Shown here piece after piece: positions 15,193-22,343 of a stretch of DNA of 37,814 bases. Made by a program: the position numbers and the translations under genes. Source of the DNA: Deltaproteobacteria bacterium. Its GTDB lineage: Bacteria; Desulfobacterota; Syntrophia; Syntrophales; JAAYKM01. Position 1 is the first letter of the stretch. Every line of letters begins with the position of its first letter. Below the pieces are notes generated by a model that saw only the letters and a program-made list of their open reading frames with translations, was not told the origin of the DNA and did not search any database. The DNA lies in assembly GCA_012522415.1 (NCBI GenBank), contig JAAYKM010000088.1, forward strand, positions 1 to 37,814, written 5' to 3'.

Positions 15193-15749
15193 TATCCGTA
15201 TTCGTAGCAGGCTCTCGAAAACTTGGGCGACTCAATGATCAAGTCCGAGAGCGGTTGGAAAATATTATTGCAGGGTCCTATCGAGTCTTTGTTGGTGATG
15301 CCAACGGCGCCGATAAGGCAATTCAATCCTTTCTTTCCGAACAGAAATATGAACATGTCGTGGTCTTCTGCTCTGGACCCAAATGTCGTAATAATTTAGG
15401 AACATGGCCAATGCACAACGTTGACGTCCCATCCGGAATTACTGGAAGAGCGTTCTACACATACAAGGATGTAGAAATGGCTGAAGGTGCAGATTACGGC
15501 CTAATGCTTTGGGATGGAAAGAGTTCAGGCACAATTAAAAATGTAATAGAGCTACTTAAGAGGCATAAGAAATCTTTAGTTTATTTCTCTCCAAAGAAAA
15601 CCTTTATCTCTGTAACTTCTCTGAACGAATTGGAGACACTTTTAGCCAATTGTTCTCCTGATAGCCTTGATGTGATAAAAAAGAAAGTCGGCCTTAAGTC
15701 TCAGCTCAATGAAATCGCGCAGTCGAGCCAGTCCGCGCTTAACTTCTAA
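15189..15749 (+). CDS. SLOG/YspA-like Rossmann-fold nucleotide-binding protein
   Basis: A 186-residue protein. The first 120 residues resemble the SLOG (DprA/LOG/YspA) superfamily: strand ISVFVAGSRKLG with the GSR loop, then VFVGDANGADKAIQSFL, corresponding to the G-x-A-x-G-A-D nucleotide or sugar-phosphate loop, and later EGADYGLMLWDGKSSGT, matching the acidic 'D-x-x-x-x-x-W-D-G-x-S-x-G-T' region. The C-terminal 60 residues are a helical extension. SLOG proteins bind or cleave nucleotide ligands, and several act in DNA uptake, hormone release or biological conflict. Its coupling to a phosphoribosyltransferase suggests shared nucleotide chemistry. The stop codon lies inside the inverse core of attC site 3. 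Confidence 0.82.
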   Translation: MISVFVAGSRKLGRLNDQVRERLENIIAGSYRVFVGDANGADKAIQSFLSEQKYEHVVVFCSGPKCRNNLGTWPMHNVDVPSGITGRAFYTYKDVEMAEGADYGLMLWDGKSSGTIKNVIELLKRHKKSLVYFSPKKTFISVTSLNELETLLANCSPDSLDVIKKKVGLKSQLNEIAQSSQSALNF

Positions 15750-15815
15750 CATGTCAATGCAGCGGACGCCAAAACCGCCGTGCGGTTTCGTCACGGCTGA
15801 TGCCTGCCGTTCGCT
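15744..15815 (+). repeat. Integron attC site 3
   Basis: The inverse core TTCTAAC (15744-15750) is exactly complementary to GTTAGAA at 14586-14592, the start of cassette 2. A central perfect hairpin AAACCGC/GCGGTTT and flanking CAGC/GCTG and GACG/CGTC pairs give the folded shape of an attC. The core GTTCGC (15809-15814) ends it and would open a third cassette, which is interrupted by the IS21 remnant. Confidence 0.8.
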
Positions 15816-15845
15816 CTACGAAGCAATCAATGAACCAGAGGGAAT

Positions 15846-16094
15846 TCAACGCCTCATCCGGTCGTACAAAATCTCTTCGGGAACCCCGCCGAAATGATCG
15901 AAAGCCCGGATATGGCAATCCACCTGAGATTGATAACCCGGCTCCGTCTCAAACCGCCTATAAGCTTATCCGGCCCCGTTCCTCCTTCATTGACCGAACG
16001 GCTCGCTTCACGATCCCATAGCTCCCTGAAAAACCCATCGGGAGAAGATGATCGTGTTACGGCTGATCCCCAAGCGCCCGGCAATATGCCGCCG
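15846..16094 (-). pseudogene. IS21-family transposase (istA) remnant
   Basis: Read on the minus strand across several frameshifts, pieces of IstA are recognisable in the right order: the helix-turn-helix RRHIAGRLGISRNTI, then GFSGSYGIVKRAVRSMKEER, then RFETEPGYQSQVD, joined directly to CHIRAFDHFGGVPEEILYDRM. In intact IstA the catalytic core separates the last two, so an internal deletion has occurred as well. No istB or terminal repeats are seen. It is inactive. Confidence 0.82.
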
Positions 16095-16114
16095 GTTCAA
16101 ACCCCTCCGATGTA

Positions 16115-16485
16115 ATAACGGTATGTCCAAAACAGTCCCCTTTTTTCAACGTGCCACCCCGCTCACCATGAAGTAAAAAATTAAACCATAAAGGGGCTCA
16201 CCTTCTCACGACCATTTTCGGATGAACTTATTGCGCCGGGAAACACCAGCCCCAGCCGGGTACGCCGGTCAAACTTTCGAAAGGGCCGGACGGCGCTTGC
16301 GGTCGCCTGCTTTTCGGTACCGGCGACGGGCCCCTCTCCATGACGGGCAAAGGCGAATGCCCCTCGGCGGCGCCCTCCATGACCGAAGGCGGCAGGAAAC
16401 CTCTTTACCGTTACATGGGGTCGGCGCCGGGTGTGAAAGGCCCCCCATGGAGGCCCTCATGGTGCAGACGGAAGGGACTCCAGGC
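16115..16485. other. Intergenic stretch without a recognisable gene
   Basis: This region lies between the IS21 remnant and the pilin terminator. Short open frames are present on both strands but none shows a recognisable motif, a ribosome-binding site or a natural protein composition. It may be further decayed mobile DNA. Confidence 0.4.
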
Positions 16486-16522
16486 AAGAAAAGAGGAGGC
16501 CGGGCATGTGCCCGGCCTCCTC
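16486..16522 (-). terminator. Rho-independent terminator of the pilin gene
   Basis: Perfect 14-bp arms GAGGAGGCCGGGCA (16493-16506) and TGCCCGGCCTCCTC (16509-16522). On the minus strand they are followed by a T-rich tail (TTTTCTT). It lies about 50 bp after the pilin stop. Confidence 0.85.
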
Positions 16523-16569
16523 GATTCCGATCAAGTATTTTCCTTTGTTTTCGGTCTTGAGTAAGTGAA

Positions 16570-16971
16570 TTATGGTTTAGCAGGGTTTAACACAGCGTCT
16601 CCGCTCGTAACTTCCATTTTGGCTTCATTGGTGGTAAGCCCCCACCCAGTACTACCCGTAATGGTAATGATATAGTTATTGGCATTGGTGACGACAACTC
16701 CACACGTACAACCATCTGACTTCATATAACCGGCCCCTTCTAAATCAGTACAGCTGAAGGTAGCTAATGCAGGATTGTCGGCAAACAATGCCACTGAAGC
16801 TGTGTAAGCGTTCTTGGCGTCACTGTTCAGTGTAGCTGCCCAGCCTCTCTTTCTGTACTGGGTAAACTGCGGCACGGCGATGGCCGCCAGGATGCCGATG
16901 ATGGCGACGACGATCATGAGTTCGATCAACGTGAAACCCTTCTGTCCTTTTTCGTGCATGGCCTGAAGCAT
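16570..16971 (-). CDS. pilA: Type IV pilin (PilA-like)
   Basis: A 133-residue type IVa prepilin. A 12-residue leader ends in G, followed by the mature N-terminus [24 protein letters not shown] with the conserved Phe1 and Glu5; PilD would cleave and methylate here. The N-terminal helix anchors the subunit in the membrane and packs in the fibre. The C-terminal domain is short, with cysteines in FSCTDL and DGCTCG that could form a disulfide. ATG 16971 has AGGAGG six bases upstream. A sigma-54 promoter and upstream dyads precede it and a strong terminator follows, so it is probably monocistronic. The retraction ATPases lie at 2-4.4 kb. Aromatic residues near the helix end ([10 protein letters not shown]) resemble deltaproteobacterial pilins discussed for conductive pili; conductivity is not implied by sequence alone. 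Confidence 0.93.
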   Translation of the reverse strand: MLQAMHEKGQKGFTLIELMIVVAIIGILAAIAVPQFTQYRKRGWAATLNSDAKNAYTASVALFADNPALATFSCTDLEGAGYMKSDGCTCGVVVTNANNYIITITGSTGWGLTTNEAKMEVTSGDAVLNPAKP

Positions 16972-17105
16972 TTTCTTCCTCCTTCTTTCTTCTGTGTTTG
17001 GTTGTTTTATATTCTGTTCTATTGCCTCTTGTCCGGTCGATTCTGCCTTTTATTCGCCCCCGTTCACCTCCTGTTCTTATTTTTTTCCGTTTTCGATTGT
17101 GGGCG

Positions 17106-17121
17106 ATCGTCCGTGGACGAT
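17106..17121. promoter_or_regulatory. Dyad in the pilin leader
   Basis: ATCGTCC (17106-17112) and GGACGAT (17115-17121) form a perfect 7-bp inverted repeat just downstream of the expected pilin transcription start. It could be an operator or an RNA hairpin in the roughly 160-base 5' leader. Confidence 0.4.
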
Positions 17122-17140
17122 GCGCCGTCGCCTCTCTTAT

Positions 17141-17157
17141 TGCAACGGCGATGCCAA
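17141..17157 (-). promoter_or_regulatory. Sigma-54 (-24/-12) promoter of the pilin gene
   Basis: On the minus strand TTGGCATCGCCGTTGCA has GG and GC separated by exactly ten bases and fits the RpoN consensus (TTGGCA-N6-TTGCA). The start would be near 17130, leaving a leader of about 160 bases before the pilin ATG. From established knowledge, PilS/PilR with sigma-54 drive pilA in many proteobacteria. Confidence 0.82.
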
Positions 17158-17255
17158 CCCGCATACTCCGGGGGCATTTGTCGTCATGTCCCGTCATATC
17201 GGGTATCTACGCGGGGTGACCCCGGGGGCGGGACCGGGCCGGGGGCACCCGGTCT

Positions 17256-17292
17256 CCGTGGTTTTCACGGGGCGATCCGTGATTATCACGGA
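17256..17292. promoter_or_regulatory. Tandem dyads, candidate enhancer sites for the pilin promoter
   Basis: CCGTGGTTTTCACGG (17256-17270) and TCCGTGATTATCACGGA (17276-17292) share the pattern CCGTGrTTwTCACGG. Their centres are 21 bp apart, two helical turns, and they lie about 130-155 bp upstream of the pilin start, where sigma-54 activators normally bind. The remainder of 16972-17458 holds no gene that I can support. Confidence 0.6.
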
Positions 17293-17458
17293 AGCGGTCG
17301 GTGGAATCGGGGCGACGGCGGGCGTCCCCCTGTCGGCGGTCATGACGGGACGGGGGAAACAGAGTCGAAAGGGCGGGTTTGGCGCCGAGCTCCCCCGGCG
17401 AGAGGGGGGCCGGGCGCTCCAGGGGGGAAAATGGGGGGCCTGAAGGGGGCGAATGGAC

Positions 17459-18313
17459 TCAGAGGGTGAGGGGGAGGAAGACGATCTTCTCCTCCTCTCC
17501 CGTCACCGTCATTTTCGTGTGGCTGTCGATGGCGTGGGGCACGCAGACCCTGAAGGAGCCGTTTATCCTCACGACGCTGACCCGCGCCTGGTAGAGGGCG
17601 AAGAGGCTCTCGTTCGTCACGACGGACGCGGTTCTCCCGTCGCCGATGACGGCGCCGTCCTTCATCATGACGGACCGGTCCCCCAGCCAGAAGGCGTGTT
17701 CCGGCGAATGGGTCGATTTGATGAACGTGTAGCCCTCCCGGGCGAGTTTGATGATCTCCTCGAGAAGGCGCAACTGGTTGCCGTAATCGAGCCCCGTCGC
17801 CGGCTCGTCGAGGACGAAGATCTCGGCCCCCTGGGTCATGGCCCGGGCGATGAGGGTCAACTGGCGCTCCCCGCCGCTCAGTTCCGTGTAGGGCCGCTCC
17901 GCCAGGTGGGCGATGGAGAGGCGGGCCATCTTCTCATGGGCGATGTCCCGGTCCTTCCCCGAATAGGAAAAGAAGAAGGGCTTGTGGGGCAGGCGGCCCA
18001 TGAGGACCACGTCGATGACCTTGTAGGAAAACGCGCCCCGGTGGCTCTGGGGAACGTAGGCGATCTGCCGGGCCACGGCCCGGGGGTCGATCCGGCCGAT
18101 TTCCGTCCCCTTCAGGCGCACGCTCCCCCGGGCGGGGCGCAGCAGGCCGAGGAGGACCTTCAGGAGGGTGCTCTTTCCGCTGCCGTTCGGACCCAGGAGG
18201 GAGATGACCTCCCCCCGGCGGACCGTCAGGCTGACATCCCTCAGGACGGGCCGGCTGTCGTAGGCGAAGGTCACGTCCCGCGCCTCGATCAGCGTCATCC
18301 CCCGGGCGGTCAT
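17459..18313 (-). CDS. ABC transporter ATP-binding protein (FecE/BtuD type)
   Basis: A 284-residue ATPase of a type II importer. Walker A (GPNGSGKST), Q-loop region (IAYVPQSHRGAF), signature (LSGGERQ), Walker B (EIFVLDEPATGLD) and switch histidine (KSTHSPEHAF) are all present. After the ATPase core an extra C-terminal 40 residues follow. It powers uptake through the permease encoded just upstream. ATG 18313 overlaps the permease stop as ATGA, which fixes the start and shows coupling; ATG 18298 is an alternative. It is the last gene of the FmdE operon, with no clear terminator seen beyond it. Confidence 0.93.
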   Translation of the reverse strand: MTARGMTLIEARDVTFAYDSRPVLRDVSLTVRRGEVISLLGPNGSGKSTLLKVLLGLLRPARGSVRLKGTEIGRIDPRAVARQIAYVPQSHRGAFSYKVIDVVLMGRLPHKPFFFSYSGKDRDIAHEKMARLSIAHLAERPYTELSGGERQLTLIARAMTQGAEIFVLDEPATGLDYGNQLRLLEEIIKLAREGYTFIKSTHSPEHAFWLGDRSVMMKDGAVIGDGRTASVVTNESLFALYQARVSVVRINGSFRVCVPHAIDSHTKMTVTGEEEKIVFLPLTL

Positions 18314-19326
18314 GAGCCCCACCCCCGGCGGGCCCTTCTCATGACGAAAACGAAAAAGGGGATCCCCACAAGGGAGGTCACGATGCCGATGGGAATCTCC
18401 GTCTCGAACAGGAGGCGGCATAGGTTGTCGACCAGGAGCAGGTAAATGGCGCCGATCAGGATACTCGAGGGGATCAGCACCCGGTTGTCCGGCCCGACCA
18501 GCATGCGGGTAATGTGGGGGATGATCAGGCCGACCCAGCCGATCATGCCGGCGATGACCACCGTCAGGGAGCTGACCAGGGAGGCCAGGAAGATCATGAC
18601 CAGGCGGATCCTCTCCACCGGAATACCCAGGGACCGGGCCTCCTCGTCTCCCATGCTGAGGACGTTGAGGTAGCCCGACATGGATATGATCAGCATCATG
18701 CTGATGACCATGGGAACGGCGGCGAACCACACGGTCCCGGCGTCGGCGTAGGACAGGCCGCCCATGAGCCAGTACACGATGGCGGGCAGCTTGTCGTAGG
18801 GATCGGCGCAGTACTTGACGACGGACAGAAGGGAGGTGAACAGGGCCCCGCTGATCACGCCGCCCAGAATGAGCAGGAGGACCGCGCCGCCCCGGAACAT
18901 GCGGGCAATGCCGACGGCGACCAGGACGGAAATGAAGCCGAAGGCGAAGGTGCTCACCTGGACGGCCAGCCAGTTTTCGAAAAGGAGCATACCCAGGGCG
19001 GCGCCGAAGGACGCCCCGGCGAGAACACCCAGAAGGGACGGCGACACGAGGGGGTTGATGAACATGGCCTGGAAGGCCGCGCCCGCCACGGACAGGGAGG
19101 AACCGACGAGGATGGCGGCCACGACGCGGGGCAGACGAATGGAGAAGAAGAGGCTCTCCAGAAGGGCCATGTCGAGGCCCGCCGGCGCCCTGCATCCCGT
19201 CACCTTCGCCGTGAAAAAAAGAAGCGTGTCCCGGAGGGTGACGGGATACTTGCCCAGGGTCAGGGAAACGACGGCCCCGACGGCCAGCAGGATCGTCAAC
19301 AGGGTCACAACCGCCGGCCGCCTCAT
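18310..19326 (-). CDS. FecCD/BtuC-type ABC transporter permease
   Basis: A 338-residue inner-membrane protein with about ten transmembrane helices and typical FecCD blocks: RLPRVVAAILVGSSLSVAGAAFQAMFINPLVSPSLLGVLAGASFGAALG, GEEEARSLGIPVERIR-like coupling helix (DEEARSLGIPVERIRL) and GWVGLIIPHITRMLVGPDNRVLIPSS near the C-terminus. It forms the dimeric channel for a metal complex, cobalamin or, in MolBC-type systems, molybdate or tungstate. ATG 19326 overlaps the binding-protein stop as ATGA; a longer frame upstream only re-reads the binding-protein gene. Translational coupling on both sides confirms the operon. Confidence 0.94.
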   Translation of the reverse strand: MRRPAVVTLLTILLAVGAVVSLTLGKYPVTLRDTLLFFTAKVTGCRAPAGLDMALLESLFFSIRLPRVVAAILVGSSLSVAGAAFQAMFINPLVSPSLLGVLAGASFGAALGMLLFENWLAVQVSTFAFGFISVLVAVGIARMFRGGAVLLLILGGVISGALFTSLLSVVKYCADPYDKLPAIVYWLMGGLSYADAGTVWFAAVPMVISMMLIISMSGYLNVLSMGDEEARSLGIPVERIRLVMIFLASLVSSLTVVIAGMIGWVGLIIPHITRMLVGPDNRVLIPSSILIGAIYLLLVDNLCRLLFETEIPIGIVTSLVGIPFFVFVMRRARRGWGS

Positions 19327-20384
19327 CCCGCCAGGATCTCCCGCACCTGGGCATCGTCCAGCTCCACCCCCAGGAAAAGGCGATAGAAGAGCCGGGTCTC
19401 CCGGGCCATGTCGATGGGATACAAGTCGGGATAAAGGCAGGACATGACCCACTTGATCCCGATGTAACGCATGTGGGAGGCGGGGCGGTCAAACCAGTTG
19501 AAGGGCGTCTTGGGGATCACGAACACCCGCCCGTCCCTCACGGCCCCGATCCGGCGCCACGCCCGATCCCTCCGGATGCGGTCGTAGGCCTGCCGTTCCT
19601 GGACGAAGATGACATCGGGGTCGGCGAGGAGGACCTCTTCCATGGAAACGCGCTCCATGCCGTAATCGTTTCGGGTCCGGCACAGGCAGACGTTTCCGGC
19701 CCCGGCCAGGCCGATCACCTCCGTGCGCCGGGAGGTATGGCATTCCGTAAACAGGCCGTCCAGACCCTGGGCATAGTAAACGGAGACGGTTTTTCGCGTG
19801 GAGGCGGAACGGGCCACGGCGGCCGCCTCCTTCAGCGCCCTCTCCCCGTAATCCGCCAGCTTTTCGGCCCGCTCCTCCCGATCGAGGAGCTTTCCGAGAA
19901 ACCTGAATCCCTTTCCGTAATCCGCCATCCCGTCGATCGCCATGAAGACGAGGGGGAAACCGGCTTTCTTCATGTCGGCTTCCATCCTGCGGTTCAGCGC
20001 GGAATCCCTGCGGACCCACATGATGACCACATCCGGCCCGGCCTTGATGATCGTTTCGATGTTGGCCACCCGCCCCTGGCCGAAGTACCCGCCCAGGACG
20101 GGAAGGTCATGGACGAGGGGAGACAGGTACCGCTTCTCCCGGTCCTTCAGGGGCGCATTCCACCCGCTGAGGAGACCCGGGTCGACGGCGTAAATCATCT
20201 GGGTGGCGGGGGGCGAGGTGGCATAGACCTTCCGGATCCGGTCGGGGACCTCCACCTTCCGGCCCGTCATGTCCACGATTTGCCTCGCCTCGACGGGCAT
20301 GACCATGAGCAGTAAGGACAAGCAGGCCATCCAGAGCATCGCCTTCGTCATCACCGCCGTTACGGGGTACAGATGTCGCTGCAT
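19323..20384 (-). CDS. Periplasmic substrate-binding protein of a type II ABC importer
   Basis: A 353-residue protein with a Sec signal (MTKAMLWMACLSLLLMVMPVEA) and a class III (TroA/BtuF/FhuD-like) binding-protein fold. Typical segments are VDMTGRKVEVPDRIRKVYATSPPATQMIYAVDP and ANIETIIKAGPDVVIMW, followed by the long connecting helix and VLLADPDVIFVQ. No lipobox is present, so it should be free in the periplasm. Family members bind iron-siderophore, haem, cobalamin or, in the MolA branch, molybdate and tungstate. The neighbouring FmdE gene and ModE-box-like operator favour an oxyanion or metal cofactor; this is inference. The start could be ATG 20384 or 20351; both lack a strong ribosome-binding site. 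Confidence 0.88.
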   Translation of the reverse strand: MQRHLYPVTAVMTKAMLWMACLSLLLMVMPVEARQIVDMTGRKVEVPDRIRKVYATSPPATQMIYAVDPGLLSGWNAPLKDREKRYLSPLVHDLPVLGGYFGQGRVANIETIIKAGPDVVIMWVRRDSALNRRMEADMKKAGFPLVFMAIDGMADYGKGFRFLGKLLDREERAEKLADYGERALKEAAAVARSASTRKTVSVYYAQGLDGLFTECHTSRRTEVIGLAGAGNVCLCRTRNDYGMERVSMEEVLLADPDVIFVQERQAYDRIRRDRAWRRIGAVRDGRVFVIPKTPFNWFDRPASHMRYIGIKWVMSCLYPDLYPIDMARETRLFYRLFLGVELDDAQVREILAG

Positions 20385-20416
20385 ACGCTTATCGAGCCCT
20401 GTCAATACGGGCCCGC

Positions 20417-21238
20417 CTATTCCTTGTCCCACCAGAGAACGGCCCAGCGGACGGTCCTGGCGTAATCGAGCATCCACGCGCCGTCCCGTTGGACGAGGTG
20501 CCTTGCCATGTAGGCGTCGAGTTTTTCCCCCTCTTCCGGCGTCATCTCCGGGAACATCCAGCGGAGGGAGCCCAGGGCCTCCCCGTATTCGGCATAGGCG
20601 TCCTGAACCCGTTGGGTGATAAAGTCAACGCGGGCGTAAATGCCCATCTGGTACAGGACATTGTAATTGTAGATGTAGTCCGGCCCCACCCGCAATTCCC
20701 GCCCCACGGCCCGGTGAGCCCGGCGGTCATGGGGCCCGTCGCCGACGATCGTGACGATGAAGACCCGTTCGCGGGCGGCGTGGTGCAGCTTGTCGATGTT
20801 GGCCTTCAGGTCATCCACCACGAGGGACCGTGACGCGATGGCCACGTCGTACCGGCCAAGACCGGCCTCCCCCCAGTCGTCCTCCCAGCGGGCCTGAATC
20901 ATCTCGACGTTGTCTATGTTTCTTTTCAGGCATTCCTCCCGGAGAATGGCAAGCATCTTTTCCGAAAAATCGACGGCCGTAACGGACTTGACCTTGTCCG
21001 CCAGGGGCAGGGCGAGGGTGCCGCCGCCGCAACCCATATCCAAAACCGTCCATTCAGGGCGGGGCGTCATGATCTTCAGAAAGTGCTCCGCGTATCCGGT
21101 CCTCGAAGCATGCCTCGCAAAGGAACGGGAACGCCCGTCCCAGAATTCGGCGCGCCGGGCGGGAGACGGATGCTTTTCCCTCATCTCCCTCCACGCCTGA
21201 TTCCAATCCGCGTTCTGCATTAAAACCGCCTCCTGCAT
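20417..21238 (-). CDS. Class I SAM-dependent methyltransferase
   Basis: A 273-residue soluble enzyme. The SAM-binding motif I is VLDMGCGGGTLALPLAD, followed by VTAVDFSEKML (the acidic residue that binds the ribose) and VEMIQARWEDDW, then RYDVAIASRSLVV. The N-terminal W-N-Q-A-W...FWDGRS stretch is seen in methyltransferases that sit beside FmdE and metal ABC transporters in anaerobes, as I recall. The substrate is unknown: a chelator, cofactor or metal ligand are options. ATG 21238 has AAGGAGG four bases upstream; ATG 21220 with AGGAGG eight bases upstream is equally possible and would shorten it by six residues. The operon position, between FmdE and the binding protein, argues for a role tied to the transported ligand. 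Confidence 0.88.
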   Translation of the reverse strand: MQEAVLMQNADWNQAWREMREKHPSPARRAEFWDGRSRSFARHASRTGYAEHFLKIMTPRPEWTVLDMGCGGGTLALPLADKVKSVTAVDFSEKMLAILREECLKRNIDNVEMIQARWEDDWGEAGLGRYDVAIASRSLVVDDLKANIDKLHHAARERVFIVTIVGDGPHDRRAHRAVGRELRVGPDYIYNYNVLYQMGIYARVDFITQRVQDAYAEYGEALGSLRWMFPEMTPEEGEKLDAYMARHLVQRDGAWMLDYARTVRWAVLWWDKE

Positions 21239-21296
21239 GGTTCCTCCTTTTAGAAATGGATTATAAATGAACGGGCCGCTCAATGCATTCGTATTT

Positions 21297-21890
21297 TTAC
21301 AGAAGGGAGTAGTAGCCCCCGCCATTCACGCAGGCCCCGCAGTAGATTTTTCCGTCCATCCGGACCTCCCGGCAGTCCATGACCCGCTCCCCGCAGACCG
21401 AACAGGTCACGATGCGCAACGGCTTGCCCGGCAGGACTTCCGGCTTCATGTCCACCTTGACCTCACGGACCTCGAACAGGTTCTCCTCGGGCTGCAGGGC
21501 CCATTCCATCGTATGGGGATTCCGCTCGATCATCTCCCGTGTTATTTCCTGTGTCTTGTCGTCGTCCTTTTCATTCACCGACACCCGGACGGCTTTCCCC
21601 GTCTCCAGATGCACAAATGTCATGGCCGCCTTTCCGTAATCGATCACCCTGAAGGTCCGCTTCCCGGGGCGGCGGCCCGCCACGGCCAGCAAGGCGTCGG
21701 CGGGACAGCGGTAGGTCTCGACGAAAGCCATGAATTTTTTCCGGTCCCTTCCCTTCGGATCCTCAATCCCGATGGCCTTCAGGCCCATCAGCACCATCCG
21801 CGTGCCGACGGTGATCCCGGCGCACAGCTCCCCGTGAAATTCACGGGCGTCCTCCAGTCTCGCTTCCAGATCGAAATAGTCCTCATTCAT
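21297..21890 (-). CDS. FmdE family protein with C-terminal zinc ribbon
   Basis: A 197-residue protein. The FmdE core begins EFHGELCAGITVGTRMVLMGLKAIGIEDP, containing the conserved H-G-x-x-C-A/P-G motif, and continues with ETYRCPADALLAVAGRRPGKRTFRVIDYGKAAMTFV. The C-terminus has paired cysteines (CSVCGERVMDC and YCGACVNGGGY) that form a zinc ribbon. FmdE was named from the molybdenum formylmethanofuran dehydrogenase operon of methanogens, but in bacteria without that enzyme it often accompanies metal transport or molybdo-enzyme genes; its reaction is unknown. AGGAGG precedes ATG 21890 by seven to eight bases. It is the first gene of the operon, about 280 bp after the ModE-like operator. Confidence 0.92.
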   Translation of the reverse strand: MNEDYFDLEARLEDAREFHGELCAGITVGTRMVLMGLKAIGIEDPKGRDRKKFMAFVETYRCPADALLAVAGRRPGKRTFRVIDYGKAAMTFVHLETGKAVRVSVNEKDDDKTQEITREMIERNPHTMEWALQPEENLFEVREVKVDMKPEVLPGKPLRIVTCSVCGERVMDCREVRMDGKIYCGACVNGGGYYSLL

Positions 21891-21979
21891 CTGTCACCCT
21901 CCTGAATTGTGATTGCCCGTTTCCACCCGGAAGTGATCCGGGCGGGGCATGGGAATCGGGAAATCTTCCGGTCACCCCC

Positions 21980-22012
21980 GGCAAGCCGGCCCTCCCCTTC
22001 CCCTCCGGCTCC
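21980..22012 (+). repeat. Dispersed repeat, copy 1
   Basis: The pattern GGCAAGCC...CCTCCCCTTCCC...CGGCTCC occurs here and again at 25592-25620, with short indels. It is a possible REP-like element. Confidence 0.5.
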
Positions 22013-22082
22013 GTGGGGGCTGCCCCCCCCCGGCTCCGTAGGGGGCTGCCCCCCCGGCGGCTTCGTAGAGGGCTATCCCCCC
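22005..22082. repeat. Three imperfect tandem repeats, C/G-rich
   Basis: Three units of about 25 bp follow the pattern CGGCTCCGTAGGGGGCTGCCC with an extra C run, at about 22005-22030, 22030-22055 and 22055-22082, the last more diverged. Each can form a G/C hairpin. They lie in the long leader between the FmdE promoter and its start codon. Confidence 0.7.
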
Positions 22083-22168
22083 CGCGTCCCCCGAAGGAGA
22101 CAAGGAGCGATGCGCCCCCAGGCCATGCGGCTGTCCCCTCCCCGCCTCCTCCGAAGGCGGCCCGATTA

Positions 22169-22231
22169 CGTTATGCATGATATTACATCACGCACGTTAC
22201 GTTATGTATATTCCTACATAGCGTCTGTCAA
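22169..22231 (-). promoter_or_regulatory. Promoter with tandem ModE-box-like operators
   Basis: Minus-strand -35 TTGACA (22231-22226) with a -10 at TATACA (22210-22205, 15-bp spacer) or TACATA (22208-22203, 17-bp spacer). Dyad 2, CGTTATGTA-N6-TACATAGCG (22200-22223), covers the -35/-10 interval. Dyad 1, CGTTATGCA-N6-TACATCACG (22169-22192), lies with its centre 31 bp away (three helical turns). Read on the minus strand, dyad 2 is CGCTATGTA-N6-TACATAACG, close to the known ModE box CGCTATATA-N6-TATATAACG. The likely role is repression of the FmdE/ABC operon when molybdate or tungstate is plentiful. Confidence 0.65.
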
Positions 22232-22343
22232 GCGATATTTGCCCCGGATCCGGCGCGCCAGGAAGCCAACGAAACCGTTGTAAGGGCCCGCCGGATGTGT
22301 TAAAAAACGGGGGCGCGGTTTCAACCGGACAGGTCCCGTTACC

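Noticed and set aside
17453-20315. Long plus-strand open frames opposite the ABC transporter genes
   Set aside because: They mirror GC-rich codon positions of the real minus-strand genes, show no motifs and have unnatural His-, Gly- and Asp-rich composition.
22005-22082. CRISPR-like array
   Set aside because: The units are directly adjacent, diverged and have no spacers.
21891-22168. Molybdenum-cofactor riboswitch in the fmdE leader
   Set aside because: The leader is a run of C/G-rich repeats; I could not find the conserved core of that RNA class.
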